The notes: generated by a model from the letters alone, not told the origin. 36,519 bases of DNA from Glycomyces buryatensis (GCF_004912275.1 NZ_STGY01000052.1:1-36519); one strand, 5' to 3'. Counted from the stretch's first letter, positions 9,622 through 19,345 are shown. Numbers and translations are program-made.

Positions 9622-11349
9622 ATGACACAGCGAAAGGGCGGGCCGCGGCGCTGGGCCGACCCCGCCGAAGATGATGATCAACGTTCATATCCTCCTCGCC
9701 ATGACCTATCTAACGAACTAACGGCCCTGGAAGGTACGAGTTACGGCAGATATAAATCCACCCGTGGCAAATGGTGGACAAAAGGAGCAGTTCTCGACAT
9801 TGTGAAGGTCCAATCGGACCCATTCGCTCCGCCGAGCCGTGTCCATCTCACCTTTGACACCGACGCGGCCGACCTGATCGAGGAATGGCACGCCACTGGC
9901 GAGCGGCGCCGGGCCCTCGCCGTGCTGCTGGCGAAGCGGCTGCGGAAGGCCTTGCGCACCAGGGATCTGCGGATCGACGCCGGAGGGCAGGAAATGCTCG
10001 CCCGCTCCTCTTGCGAGGTCGGTGTGAACGGTTCAGTGGTATTCAGGCTCGGCGCCCAGCTGCCGGGCCGGGGGCGCCGGATCGCCGGTCGGGAGGCGGC
10101 GCGGCTGCTGTGCGAGGAACTGCCCGGCGCGGCCGATGAGGCGCTCGCCGTCGCCGAAGCGGAGGCGTGGAAGTGGGTCCGGCACGCCGACGATGTGGCG
10201 GCGCTGCGGGAGAAGGTGGCCGAGGCGGGGCTGATCGGTTTCGTCGCCGACGACTCGATGCTCGCTCGAAAGTCCGGCGTGGACGATCGGCCGTTGGCCG
10301 GCGGGGTGCCGTTCGCCAGCCCCGAGTCGATGGCCGTGACCATGGATCTGCCGCACGCGGGACCGGTGCGGGGCATGGGGGTCGGCCCGGGCGTCACGCT
10401 GATCGTCGGCGGCGGCTTCCACGGGAAGTCGACCCTGTTGCGGGCCTTGGAGTCCGGGGTCTGGGACCACATCCCCGGCGACGGCCGGGACCTGGTCGTG
10501 TGCGATTCCTCGGCGATGAAGATCCGCGCCGAGGACGGCAGGGCGGTCACCGCGGTGGACGTGCACGCCTTCGTCGATCACCTGCCGTCGGGGGACGACA
10601 CGGCACGCTTCACCACCGAGAACGCGTCCGGTTCGACCTCGCAGGCGGCCGCGATCGTGGAATCGCTCGAGGCCGGTTCGCGGGTCCTGCTCATTGACGA
10701 GGACACCGCCGCCACCAACCTGATGATCCGCGACGCGCGGATGCAGGAGCTAGTGGCGAAGGACCGCGAGCCGCTGACCCCGCTGGTGGACCTGGTGCGC
10801 TCGATGGCCGACGACCACGCGGTGAGCATCGTGCTGGTCATGGGCGGCTCGGGCGATTACATGGACGTAGCGGACCGGGTCGTCATGATGGACGCCTACC
10901 ACCCCGAGGACGTTACCGAGCGCGCGAAGTCCCTGGCGGCCAAGCCGACCGGACGGGTGGCCGAGGCGGACGCGTTCCGCCTGCCGCGCGAACGGGTCAT
11001 CGACCCCGGCTCGGTGTCGGCGCTCTCCCGGGGCAAGCAGAAGATCAAGGCGGACGGGACCGACGGGCTGCGTTTCGGCGAATCCGACGTGGACGTCCGC
11101 TCGGTCGAGCAGATCACCGACGTCTCCATGACCACCGGGATCGGGCTGGCCATTGAAGCGGCCGTTCGCCTTGGCTGGATCGACGGGAAGGCCACCGTCA
11201 GAGAGGCACTCGATCGGCTGGAGTCCGAACTGGGCGAGGGCGGGGTGGCGAAGCTTTCGAACATCCGCGACATCGACCTGGCGCTGCCGCGCCGCTATGA
11301 AGTGGCGGCGGCATTGAATCGCTTGCGGGAGTTGCAGATCAGGGACTGA
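9622..11349 (+). CDS. Predicted ABC-class ATPase (PF09818 type)
   Basis: A 575-residue soluble ATPase of the family annotated as predicted ATPase of the ABC class. N-terminal domain about 1-225. The nucleotide-binding part has Walker A GGGFHGKST at 263-271, a signature-like SGSTSQAAAIVESLEAGSR (336-354) and Walker B VLLIDEDTAAT (355-365). No membrane spans and no permease are nearby, so it is not a transporter; its role is unknown. The ATG at 9622 follows GGGAG; upstream codons to 9496 are not typical coding. Residues about 20-58 are encoded by a local AT-richer patch (9675-9800) with codons such as AGA, AAA and ATA that are rare elsewhere here. The stop codon lies in the first copy of a 24-bp tandem repeat. 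Confidence 0.88.
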   Translation: MTQRKGGPRRWADPAEDDDQRSYPPRHDLSNELTALEGTSYGRYKSTRGKWWTKGAVLDIVKVQSDPFAPPSRVHLTFDTDAADLIEEWHATGERRRALAVLLAKRLRKALRTRDLRIDAGGQEMLARSSCEVGVNGSVVFRLGAQLPGRGRRIAGREAARLLCEELPGAADEALAVAEAEAWKWVRHADDVAALREKVAEAGLIGFVADDSMLARKSGVDDRPLAGGVPFASPESMAVTMDLPHAGPVRGMGVGPGVTLIVGGGFHGKSTLLRALESGVWDHIPGDGRDLVVCDSSAMKIRAEDGRAVTAVDVHAFVDHLPSGDDTARFTTENASGSTSQAAAIVESLEAGSRVLLIDEDTAATNLMIRDARMQELVAKDREPLTPLVDLVRSMADDHAVSIVLVMGGSGDYMDVADRVVMMDAYHPEDVTERAKSLAAKPTGRVAEADAFRLPRERVIDPGSVSALSRGKQKIKADGTDGLRFGESDVDVRSVEQITDVSMTTGIGLAIEAAVRLGWIDGKATVREALDRLESELGEGGVAKLSNIRDIDLALPRRYEVAAALNRLRELQIRD

Positions 11350-11429
11350 TCGAAGAGGCACAGCAGGGACTGATCAGAGAGGCACGGCAGGGACTGATCA
11401 GGGAGGTACAGCAGGGACTTATCAGAGGC
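11340..11429 (+). repeat. 24-bp tandem repeat covering the stop codon
   Basis: Three 24-bp units (11340-11363, 11364-11387, 11388-11411) and a partial fourth (11412-11429) start with CAGGGACTGATC or a close variant. The ATPase stop TGA is inside unit 1. Units 2 and 3 carry the same in-frame TGA; unit 4 has TTA instead. The repeat is therefore a tandem copy of the gene's final codons. Confidence 0.85.
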
Positions 11430-11492
11430 TGAGCCGGGACGGAGTCGAATCCGTGTCGAATTCGAGTCGAACGTCCACAGGAAAGAAAAAGT

Positions 11493-11528
11493 GCCTTCGC
11501 GGCTCCGATCCCCAAAGGCCGCGAAGGC
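11493..11528. terminator. Hairpin terminator, 11-bp stem
   Basis: GCCTTCGCGGC (11493-11503) pairs perfectly with GCCGCGAAGGC (11518-11528). Read on the minus strand the stem is followed by ACTTTTTCTTTCC, a good U-tract, so it may act as a second terminator behind groEL. It can also end the plus-strand ATPase transcript. Confidence 0.65.
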
Positions 11529-11620
11529 TCTTGAAGACTATCGGGTTCCCGACAGCATCGCGACAAACTGTCGGAATATTGACACTTCCGTGTCAGCGCC
11601 AGAACGCGGGCAAAACGAAA

Positions 11621-11659
11621 GGGCCGCCCGCCTCCACAAGTGATGGAGGCGGGCGGCCC
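11621..11659 (-). terminator. groEL terminator, 16-bp perfect stem
   Basis: Arms 11621-11636 and 11644-11659 pair perfectly over 16 bp (GGGCCGCCCGCCTCCA) around a 7-base loop. On the minus strand the stem is followed by TTTCGTTTTG. It begins 48 bp after the groEL stop codon. Confidence 0.88.
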
Positions 11660-11706
11660 GTCGTACGGCTAGTCAGACCTACCGTATTGCCTAGCGGCGG
11701 TTCGGG

Positions 11707-13443
<1,737 letters not shown>

Positions 13444-13743
13444 CTACTGCTCGACGACCGCGAGAACGTCGCGGGACGAGAGCACCAGGTACTCTTCGCC
13501 GCTGTACTTGACCTCGGTGCCACCGTACTTGGAGTAGATGACCACGTCGCCGACGTTGACGTCGACCGGGATGCGGTTGCCCTTGTCGTCGAAGGTGCCC
13601 GGGCCCACGGCCAGGACGGTGCCTTCCTGGGGCTTCTCCTTGGCGGTGTCGGGGATGACGATGCCGGAAGCGGTGGTGGTCTCAGCCTCGTTGGCCTGGA
13701 CGACGATGCGGTCGCCCAGCGGCCGGATAGCAGCCTTGCTCAC
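13444..13743 (-). CDS. groES: GroES co-chaperonin (Hsp10)
   Basis: A 99-residue co-chaperonin that caps the GroEL ring. It has the family start [11 protein letters not shown], the mobile loop [19 protein letters not shown] (about 21-39), GTVLAVGPG, and the C-terminal beta segment [16 protein letters not shown] with [16 protein letters not shown]. The start is a GTG at 13743 with GAGGAG nine bases before it. It is first in the operon with groEL. The 122 bp before it hold a -10 box (TATGAT on the minus strand, 13896-13901) placed between two CIRCE operators, so the operon should be induced by heat or protein stress. Confidence 0.98.
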   Translation of the reverse strand: MSKAAIRPLGDRIVVQANEAETTTASGIVIPDTAKEKPQEGTVLAVGPGTFDDKGNRIPVDVNVGDVVIYSKYGGTEVKYSGEEYLVLSSRDVLAVVEQ

Positions 13744-13864
13744 TTGGTTTTCTCCTCGTATCCTGGCCCCCGGAAGAACCGGCGAGCCGAACGTTCAGGT
13801 TTGCAAACCGCCACTACAGCGCGGGTCTCGTCGTCGCGGGTGCCGAGGCACCGGCCCGTGGCTA

Positions 13865-13891
13865 TTGGCACTCTCCAGGTGAGAGTGCCAA
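13865..13891. promoter_or_regulatory. CIRCE operator 1 (HrcA site)
   Basis: TTGGCACTC, nine bases, GAGTGCCAA: a perfect 9-9-9 inverted repeat differing from the consensus CIRCE (TTAGCACTC-N9-GAGTGCTAA) by one symmetrical change. It lies just downstream of the groES -10 box, over the likely transcription start. Confidence 0.93.
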
Positions 13892-13895
13892 TCCG

Positions 13896-13901
13896 ATCAT
13901 A
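13896..13901 (-). promoter_or_regulatory. groES-groEL -10 box
   Basis: TATGAT on the minus strand, located in the gap between the two CIRCE elements. The predicted start near 13888 falls inside CIRCE 1. No strong -35 hexamer is visible at 17 bp. Confidence 0.55.
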
Positions 13902-13905
13902 GCGC

Positions 13906-13932
13906 TTAGCAATCTAGGACTGCGAGTGCTAA
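13906..13932. promoter_or_regulatory. CIRCE operator 2 (HrcA site)
   Basis: TTAGCAATC, nine bases, GAGTGCTAA: one arm is the exact consensus and the other has a single mismatch. It lies upstream of the -10 box, so HrcA bound to both sites would bracket the promoter. Confidence 0.88.
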
Positions 13933-14073
13933 GGACGAAGTTAGTTCGCCCAGGTGAAGGCGTCAATGCCTGGGTTCTGTAAGTCACGGCCCGTCGCCCA
14001 CCGCCACCCGAACCCGTCTCCGCCGCGCGACGGTCGACTCCCCTCGGAGCCAAGCGTGCGGAAGGATGGGGAG

Positions 14074-15240
14074 GTGGATCAGAGCCTCCTCGCCCAGCTG
14101 CGAAACGACCCGGAACTCCAACGCACCGCGGCCGCGGCCATCCGGGACGACGGCGACCGCGCCCCGATGACCCTCCGCAGGGCCGGCATCGAACCGGACC
14201 TGGCCGCGGCGGCCCTGACCCTGGCCGACCTGCGGCGAAAGGCCGAGACCAAATTCGGCGACCGGGCCGAGGACCTCTACTTCACCAGGCCGGGCCTGGA
14301 GCAGGCCACCAGATGGGTGGTGGCGGAGCGCAGGGCGGCCAGGTTCGCGGGGCAGGTGAGCGGGGTCCTCGATCTGTGCTGCGGGATCGGCACCGACGCG
14401 CTGGCCTTCGCGAACGCGGGCCTCGAAGTCAAGGCGATCGACGCGGACGCGGAAACGGCCGCGATCGCGAGGGCGAACGCCGACGCAATGGGGCTGGCCG
14501 TCGAGGTCGAGGTGGGCGACGCACTGGAGACGCCGCTGAACGGAGCGGTCTTCGCGGACCCGGCCCGCCGGGGCGGCGGGACGCGGGCGTTCAACCCGGC
14601 CGAGTACTCCCCGCCGCTCGACCTGCTCTTGGATCGCTTGGCGGACATCCGGTACGCGGCGATCAAGCTGGGTCCGGGGATCAAGCACGCCTGGATCCCG
14701 GACGGCGCGGAGGCCGAATGGGTCTCGGTGGACCGGGACGTGGTCGAGGCGTGCCTGTGGCTGGGCGAGGCCGCGCAGGTGCGGCGCCGGGCGAGCGTCT
14801 GCAGGCAGGGCGAGTGGCACGAGCTGAGCGGCAGCGGAGCGAACCGGGCCGAGGTCGGCGAGATGGCGGCGTACCTCTACGAGCCGGACGGCGCGGTGAT
14901 CAGGGCGGGCCTGGTGGCCGAGCTGGCCCAGGACCTGGGAGCCCACACCGCCCACGAGACCATCGCCTACCTGTACTCGGACACCTTGCAGGAGAGCACG
15001 TTCGCGAGGGCGTGGAAGGTGGAGGAGGTCTGGCCGCTGCACCCGAAGAAACTCAGGGCGCTGCTGTCGGACCGGGGCATCGGCAGCCTCACCATCAAGC
15101 AAAGAGGCACGGGCATCGACCCGGCGCAGCTGCGAAAGCAGCTCAAACTCAAGGGCCCCAATACGGCGACGCTGGTGGCGACTCGAGTGGGAGACGACCA
15201 CGTGGCGATCCTCTGCGACGAGACGGCGTTCTCGCACTAA
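14074..15240 (+). CDS. Class I SAM methyltransferase with THUMP-like domain
   Basis: A 388-residue protein. An N-terminal helical region precedes a Rossmann methyltransferase core: motif I VLDLCCGIGTDALAF (98-112), the acidic end of strand 2 in VKAIDAD (119-125), and FADPARRGGGTR (160-171) where a catalytic motif would lie. The C-terminal part (EEVWPLHPKKLRALLSDRG, LTIKQRGTGIDPAQLRKQL) matches the THUMP-like domain found fused to such methyltransferases, which suggests an RNA substrate; the target base is unknown. I chose the GTG at 14074, preceded by the purine-rich GGAAGGATGGGGAG. Earlier starts would add a poorly coding stretch up to 13954. It is divergent from groES. Its stop overlaps the convergent YchJ gene by four bases. 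Confidence 0.85.
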   Translation: MDQSLLAQLRNDPELQRTAAAAIRDDGDRAPMTLRRAGIEPDLAAAALTLADLRRKAETKFGDRAEDLYFTRPGLEQATRWVVAERRAARFAGQVSGVLDLCCGIGTDALAFANAGLEVKAIDADAETAAIARANADAMGLAVEVEVGDALETPLNGAVFADPARRGGGTRAFNPAEYSPPLDLLLDRLADIRYAAIKLGPGIKHAWIPDGAEAEWVSVDRDVVEACLWLGEAAQVRRRASVCRQGEWHELSGSGANRAEVGEMAAYLYEPDGAVIRAGLVAELAQDLGAHTAHETIAYLYSDTLQESTFARAWKVEEVWPLHPKKLRALLSDRGIGSLTIKQRGTGIDPAQLRKQLKLKGPNTATLVATRVGDDHVAILCDETAFSH

Positions 15241-15656
15241 TCCGTTTCACCCGAGTGGTACAGCCAGGCGCCGTCCACTCGGTGAAAGAAGCTGGTCTCG
15301 CTCTGGACACCGGGGCCGTCCACGTCTCGGAAACCGGCCCGGAACTCGACGGTGCCCTCGGTGTGGAAGGCGGAGCCGCCGGTCGTGGCGAGGATTTCCA
15401 GGCCGGTCCAGATTCGGGTGCCGTCCAGTTCCAGCTCGCCGGGCCGAGTGTCGGGGTGCCACGTCCGCAGCAGGTACGGCACATCGCCGAGCGCGAACGC
15501 GCTGTACCGCGACCGCATCAACGCCTCCGCACTCGCGGCCCGACCCTCCCCGGCGTGCAGCGGCCCACAGCATTCGGCGTAGGCGCGTCCACTGCCGCAC
15601 GGGCATTGCCGTGGTGCGGATCGCGGCTGCTGAGGTTTGCGGGAACGTCGGGCCAT
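15237..15656 (-). CDS. YchJ family (UPF0225) SEC-C motif protein
   Basis: A 139-residue protein of the YchJ/UPF0225 family. Near the N-terminus is a SEC-C-type zinc motif, CPCGSGRAYAECCGPLHAG (residues 18-36), with four cysteines. The family core follows: AEALMRSRYSAFALGDVPYL, LLRTWHPDTRP, and the NTF2-like beta segments ending FFHRVDGAWLYHSG. The molecular role is not established. The ATG at 15656 begins a basic MARRSRK stretch; an earlier frame start at 15686 is less likely. The 3' end overlaps the methyltransferase gene tail to tail by four bases. Confidence 0.9.
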   Translation of the reverse strand: MARRSRKPQQPRSAPRQCPCGSGRAYAECCGPLHAGEGRAASAEALMRSRYSAFALGDVPYLLRTWHPDTRPGELELDGTRIWTGLEILATTGGSAFHTEGTVEFRAGFRDVDGPGVQSETSFFHRVDGAWLYHSGETD

Positions 15657-15697
15657 GGCCCGATTATGGCAGGCGGGCGACCACATCGCCTGTTCTG

Positions 15698-15898
15698 CTA
15701 AGCGGCCTGGAGGCTGTCGCTTCCGCGGAATTCGAAGGTAATGTCGATCGGGGAGGCGCTGTCGAGCCCATCGAGTTCGAGGTAATCCCGCACCATCGCC
15801 TCGGCATCTTCGAAGCCTTCGGACTGCGTGACCCCGATGCCTTCGATGTGCAGCTCCCAGCCGTGTTCCCAGGCCTTCGCCGTGACCTTGTACGTCAT
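15698..15898 (-). CDS. hicB: HicB-type antitoxin (short)
   Basis: A 66-residue protein with the partial RNase H-like fold of HicB: a strand pair YKVTAKAWEHGWELHIEGIG followed by the helix FEDAEAMVRDYLEL and a final strand IDITFEF. No DNA-binding domain follows, so it is the short form. The ATG at 15898 overlaps the hicA stop (ATGA), giving translational coupling. A second in-frame ATG nine bases upstream is an alternative. It should bind and neutralise HicA. Confidence 0.83.
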   Translation of the reverse strand: MTYKVTAKAWEHGWELHIEGIGVTQSEGFEDAEAMVRDYLELDGLDSASPIDITFEFRGSDSLQAA

Positions 15899-16110
15899 CG
15901 CAACCATCCCTTCGGAAGACACTGCAGCCGCTTCACGAGATCTGACACCACGCCTGGTGACACCTCGCGGTGTCTCGGTAGGTTGGCCGTGTGCGCACCA
16001 CATGGGCAATCCCATTTTTCGTGGGGTCCGCGCCCAGAATCCGTCCTCGGCTTACAGTCTGCCCACCGGAGCGCTCGTTCGACGTCCCGGCGCTTCATGC
16101 TCTTGGTCAT
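15895..16110 (-). CDS. hicA: HicA-type mRNA interferase toxin
   Basis: A 71-residue protein of the HicA family with the small dsRNA-binding-like fold: MKRRDVERALRWADCK, then GRGPHEKWDCPCGAH carrying the conserved His, then the family block LPRHREVSPGVVSDLVKRL and the ending CLPKGWLR. HicA cleaves mRNA during stress until HicB blocks it. The ATG at 16110 has AGAGGTAGAG upstream; Met5 (16098) could also serve. Order is toxin first, antitoxin second, with a four-base overlap. The 140 bp before the start are AT-richer than the surroundings, in keeping with an acquired module. Confidence 0.86.
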   Translation of the reverse strand: MTKSMKRRDVERALRWADCKPRTDSGRGPHEKWDCPCGAHTANLPRHREVSPGVVSDLVKRLQCLPKGWLR

Positions 16111-16249
16111 GGCAACTCTACCTCTGACCACCAGCTCGATACATCACTCATCATTGTCGACCGCCCCTTCTATCTACGGACGAAACTTGTTCGCCAGTGA
16201 TAACGGAGCCAGGCGCGACAGGGTCACGGCCAGAAGAGAAAAATCTGTC

Positions 16250-16666
16250 CTACTGTCGTGTTTGCGACAGCCCCGCTTCCGGCAGGCGGGCGGTCAGGTC
16301 GACCTCGATGAGTTGGTCGGGGTAGCCGAGGGCGGTCACTCCCAGGACCGTGCTGGCCGCCTTGAAGGCCGGGCCCAGTTCGGGGTGTTCGGCGAGTCGG
16401 TGCCAGGCGCCGCCGACCGTGTTGCTCTCGGCGCTGACGACGTAGACCACCGAGCGGACCACGTCCTCCGGCTTCGCGTCCACCGATCGCAGTGCGGCCA
16501 GGCAGTTCGCCGCGACCTGCTCGATCTGGCGTTCCAGGTCGCCGACGCCGACGACCTTCTCCTGGAGATCGACCGGGCACTGGCCGGCCAGCAGCGCCTG
16601 CCGACCCGCCTCCACGATCGTCACGTGCTCGTATCCACCGGTGGGGTGCAGTTCGACTTCGGACAT
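16250..16666 (-). CDS. ridA: RidA family protein
   Basis: A 138-residue YjgF/YER057c/UK114 (Rid) protein. RidA-group members hydrolyse reactive enamines/imines from PLP enzymes, working as trimers in the cytoplasm. Seen here: VEAGRQALLAGQCPVDLQEK, QIEQVAANCLAALRSVDAKPEDVVRS (helix and strand typical of the fold), and the C-terminal YPDQLIEVDLTARLP. The arginine expected shortly before the last conserved segment is not in its classical place, so it may be a non-RidA Rid subgroup. It lies 35 bp behind purE and probably belongs to the purK-purE transcript. Confidence 0.88.
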   Translation of the reverse strand: MSEVELHPTGGYEHVTIVEAGRQALLAGQCPVDLQEKVVGVGDLERQIEQVAANCLAALRSVDAKPEDVVRSVVYVVSAESNTVGGAWHRLAEHPELGPAFKAASTVLGVTALGYPDQLIEVDLTARLPEAGLSQTRQ

Positions 16667-16701
16667 GCCCCGAGGCTAGAGGGCGGTCGCCTTGGCCGCC
16701 A

Positions 16702-17220
16702 TTATTTTTCGGGGTGGGCGATCTTGTAGCGGAGGTTGGAGTCCTTCTCCGCGACCATGCGTTCCAGGTCCACGTGGTAGTTGGAGAGCTTGTCCCGCAG
16801 GGCCTCGTCGGTGGCTCCGAGGATCCTCACCGCGAGGAGGCCGGCGTTGCGTGCTCCTCCGACCGAGACCGTCGCGACCGGGATTCCGGCGGGCATCTGC
16901 ACGATGGACAGCAGGGAGTCCATGCCGTCGAGGTACTTCAGCGGCACCGGAACACCGATGACCGGCAGCGGGGTCGAGCTGGCGACCATGCCGGGGAGGT
17001 GGGCGGCCCCTCCGGCTCCGGCGATGATCACCTGGAGGCCGCGAGAGGCGGCGGAGTCGGCGTAGGCGAGCATTGCGTGAGGGGTGCGGTGGGCCGAGAC
17101 CACCCTGACTTCGTGGGGGATGTCGAAATCGTCGAGCGCCTGGACCGCGGCTTCCATTACGGGCCAGTCGGAGTCGGAGCCCATGATGACGCCTACGCGG
17201 GCGCGTGTCTTGTCTGCCAT
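16702..17220 (-). CDS. purE: N5-CAIR mutase, PurE
   Basis: A 172-residue class I PurE (EC 5.4.99.18), which converts N5-carboxyaminoimidazole ribonucleotide to CAIR in purine synthesis. Motifs: [14 protein letters not shown] (nucleotide-binding Ser/Asp), [12 protein letters not shown] (catalytic His), [14 protein letters not shown], and [20 protein letters not shown] with [20 protein letters not shown]. Full family length. It follows purK by 48 bp on the same strand; the two enzymes act in sequence. Confidence 0.97.
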   Translation of the reverse strand: MADKTRARVGVIMGSDSDWPVMEAAVQALDDFDIPHEVRVVSAHRTPHAMLAYADSAASRGLQVIIAGAGGAAHLPGMVASSTPLPVIGVPVPLKYLDGMDSLLSIVQMPAGIPVATVSVGGARNAGLLAVRILGATDEALRDKLSNYHVDLERMVAEKDSNLRYKIAHPEK

Positions 17221-17268
17221 GACCTCAGCCTACTTTCAGATCTCGTCGCCGGCGGTCCGCTGCCCGAG

Positions 17269-18402
17269 CTATTTGCCCTCGGTGAGCCATTGCGCGGCCC
17301 TGGCGGCGCGGCGGCGGAGGTTGTCCACGTCGTCGCCGCAGACGGTGACGTGCCCGATCTTGCGGCCGGGGCGGACGGCCTTGCCGTAGAGGTGGACGTG
17401 GGCGCCCGGGTCCTCGGCGAGGAGCTGCTGGAGGCGTTCGTCCAGGCGGGGGCCGCCCGATTCGCCGCCGAGGACGTTGGCCATCACCGTGTACGGCGCG
17501 GCCGTCTCGGTGGAACCGAGCGGGTAGTCCAGGACCGCCCGCAGGTGCTGCTCGAACTGGCTGGTGCGGGCGCCCTCGATGCTCCAGTGCCCGGAGTTGT
17601 GGGCCCGCATCGCCAGCTCGTTGACGAACAACCCCTTCGACGTTTGGAAGAGCTCGACGGCGAGCATCCCGCACACGTCGAGGTCGTTCGCGACGGTCAG
17701 GGCTATACCGCGGGCGGCCTCGGCGACCGCCTCGTCCAGGTGCGGAGCGGGCGCCACGACCTCGGTGCAGATGCCGGCGGTCTGGACGGTCTCCACCACC
17801 GGGTAGAGGGCGGTCTCGCCGCGCGGCGAGCGCGCGATCTGGATCGCGAGTTCGCGCTGGAGCGGCATCCGCTCCTCGGCGATGAGCCGGATGCCGGAGG
17901 CGAGGACGGCCTGGGCCTGGCCCGGCTCGTCGATCATCCACACGCCCTTGCCGTCGTAACCCCCGGAGACGGCCTTGAGCACGCACGGCAGCCCGAAGGC
18001 CTCCACGTCCGAGATCGAATCGACCGGCGCCCAACGCGGCTGCGTCAACCCGAGCGAGCCCATGCGTTCGCGCATGGCCTGCTTGTCCTGGGCGAAGCGC
18101 AGCGCCTCGGGCCGGGGCTGGACGTCGACGCCGTCGGCGACGAGCGCCTTCAGCGCCTCCTGCGGAACGTGCTCGTGGTCGAAGGTGACGACCGTGCAGT
18201 CGCGGGCGAACGCGAGCAGGTCGGCGGCGTCGCGGTAGTCGCCCAGCGTCACGGCCGGGGTGACGACGGCGGCGCTCTCGGCCGGGTCCGCGGCGAGCAC
18301 CTTCAGGCTCTGGCCAAGGGCTATGGCGGCCTGGTGTGTCATGCGGGCGAGCTGGCCGGCACCGATCATGCCTACGGTCGGGAGTTGTGTCGCGGGATCC
18401 AC
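17269..18402 (-). CDS. purK: N5-CAIR synthetase, PurK
   Basis: A 377-residue ATP-grasp enzyme (EC 6.3.4.18) that carboxylates AIR to N5-CAIR with bicarbonate and ATP. Seen: TVGMIGAGQLARMTHQAA at the N-terminus, VVTFDHEHVPQEAL, the ATP-grasp lid CVLKAVSGGYDGKGVW, and the metal-binding segment VELFQTSKGLFVNELAMRAHNSGHW. The GTG start at 18402 is within 110 bp of the divergent map gene. It heads the purK-purE-ridA group. Confidence 0.96.
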   Translation of the reverse strand: MDPATQLPTVGMIGAGQLARMTHQAAIALGQSLKVLAADPAESAAVVTPAVTLGDYRDAADLLAFARDCTVVTFDHEHVPQEALKALVADGVDVQPRPEALRFAQDKQAMRERMGSLGLTQPRWAPVDSISDVEAFGLPCVLKAVSGGYDGKGVWMIDEPGQAQAVLASGIRLIAEERMPLQRELAIQIARSPRGETALYPVVETVQTAGICTEVVAPAPHLDEAVAEAARGIALTVANDLDVCGMLAVELFQTSKGLFVNELAMRAHNSGHWSIEGARTSQFEQHLRAVLDYPLGSTETAAPYTVMANVLGGESGGPRLDERLQQLLAEDPGAHVHLYGKAVRPGRKIGHVTVCGDDVDNLRRRAARAAQWLTEGK

Positions 18403-18500
18403 GGCCAGAGCCTAACCCGGCTCCGACCGGGCGGATCGTCGAACGATGACGCAGGTGACGCGCATCATGAAGGGATCATCCGATGACTTTCATTATCGGT

Positions 18501-18512
18501 TACTGTCGACGC
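18501..18512 (+). promoter_or_regulatory. -10 box of a probably leaderless map message
   Basis: TACTGT at 18501-18506 ends six bases before the ATG at 18513, and no ribosome site is present between them. Transcription would start at or next to the A of the start codon. No clear -35 hexamer is visible. Confidence 0.45.
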
Positions 18513-19283
18513 ATGATCGAGCTGTACTCCCCCACCGAGATCGAGCAGATGCGCCCGGCCGGCCGCTTCGTGGCTGAGACCCTGACCGAACTCGCCGCCA
18601 CCGCGAAGGTCGGCATGAACCTGCTGGAGCTCGACGAGCTGGCCGCCCGCCGCATCAAGGAGGCCGGCGCCACCTCCTGCTATGTGGACTACCACCCGTC
18701 CTTCGGCGGCAGCCCGTTCGGGAAGGTCCTGTGCACCTCGGTCAATGACGCGGTCCTGCACGGCCTGCCCCACAACTACAAGCTTCGCGACGGGGACCTG
18801 CTCAGCCTCGACTTCGCCGTCAACGTGAACGGCTGGGTCGCCGACTCGGCCGTCAGCGTGGTCGTCGGGACTCCCCGTGAGGAGGACCTGAAACTCATCG
18901 ACACCGCCACCCGCGCGCTGGAAGCGGGGATCGCGGCCGCGGTGGAGGGCAATAAGATCGGCGACATCTCCCACGCCATCGCCACCGTCGCCCGCGACGC
19001 GGGGCTGGGCATCAACACCCAGTTCGGCGGGCACGGCGTCGGCCGCGAGATGCACGGCGACCCGCACATTCCCAATGACGGGCGCCCCGGACGCGGCATG
19101 CGCCTCAAGCCGGGCCTGGTCATCGCCATCGAGCCGTGGTTCCTCCACACGACCGACGAGATCATCTTCGACTCCGACGGTTGGACCCTGCGCAGCGCCG
19201 ACGGATCCAGAGGCGCCCACATGGAGCACACCATCGCGATCACCGAAGGCGAGCCGATCATCCTGACCGACCGGAACCTGTAG
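18513..19283 (+). CDS. map: Methionine aminopeptidase, type I
   Basis: A 256-residue enzyme (EC 3.4.11.18) that removes the initiator methionine from new proteins. All five metal ligands are in place: Asp100 (SLDFAV), Asp111 (VADSAV), His174 (FGGHGVG), Glu207 (AIEPWF) and Glu238 (HMEHT). The substrate-site His83 is in AVLHGLP. I start at the ATG at 18513 (MIELYSPTEIEQM), where the family begins; an upstream ATG at 18483 would add MTFIIGYCRR across the promoter. It is divergent from purK. Confidence 0.96.
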   Translation: MIELYSPTEIEQMRPAGRFVAETLTELAATAKVGMNLLELDELAARRIKEAGATSCYVDYHPSFGGSPFGKVLCTSVNDAVLHGLPHNYKLRDGDLLSLDFAVNVNGWVADSAVSVVVGTPREEDLKLIDTATRALEAGIAAAVEGNKIGDISHAIATVARDAGLGINTQFGGHGVGREMHGDPHIPNDGRPGRGMRLKPGLVIAIEPWFLHTTDEIIFDSDGWTLRSADGSRGAHMEHTIAITEGEPIILTDRNL

Positions 19284-19320
19284 ACGGGTGATCCCGGACC
19301 TCTTAAAAAAATCGCATGAC

Positions 19321-19345
19321 TTTGGCAACCAAATTGGTTGCCAAA
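19321..19345. terminator. 25-bp perfect palindrome in an AT-rich patch
   Basis: TTTGGCAACCAA, a central A, then TTGGTTGCCAAA: 12-bp arms with no mismatch. As RNA it can fold with a 10-bp stem and AAATT loop. On the minus strand the sequence continues to a run of seven T (from 19312 backwards), and on the plus strand to ATCAATCAATTTT. It lies between the convergent ends of map and rimJ, so a bidirectional terminator is the simplest reading; a protein-binding palindrome is the alternative. Confidence 0.6.

Noticed and set aside
16492..18486. A 664-codon plus-strand frame
   Set aside because: Antisense to ridA, purE and purK, which are unambiguous.
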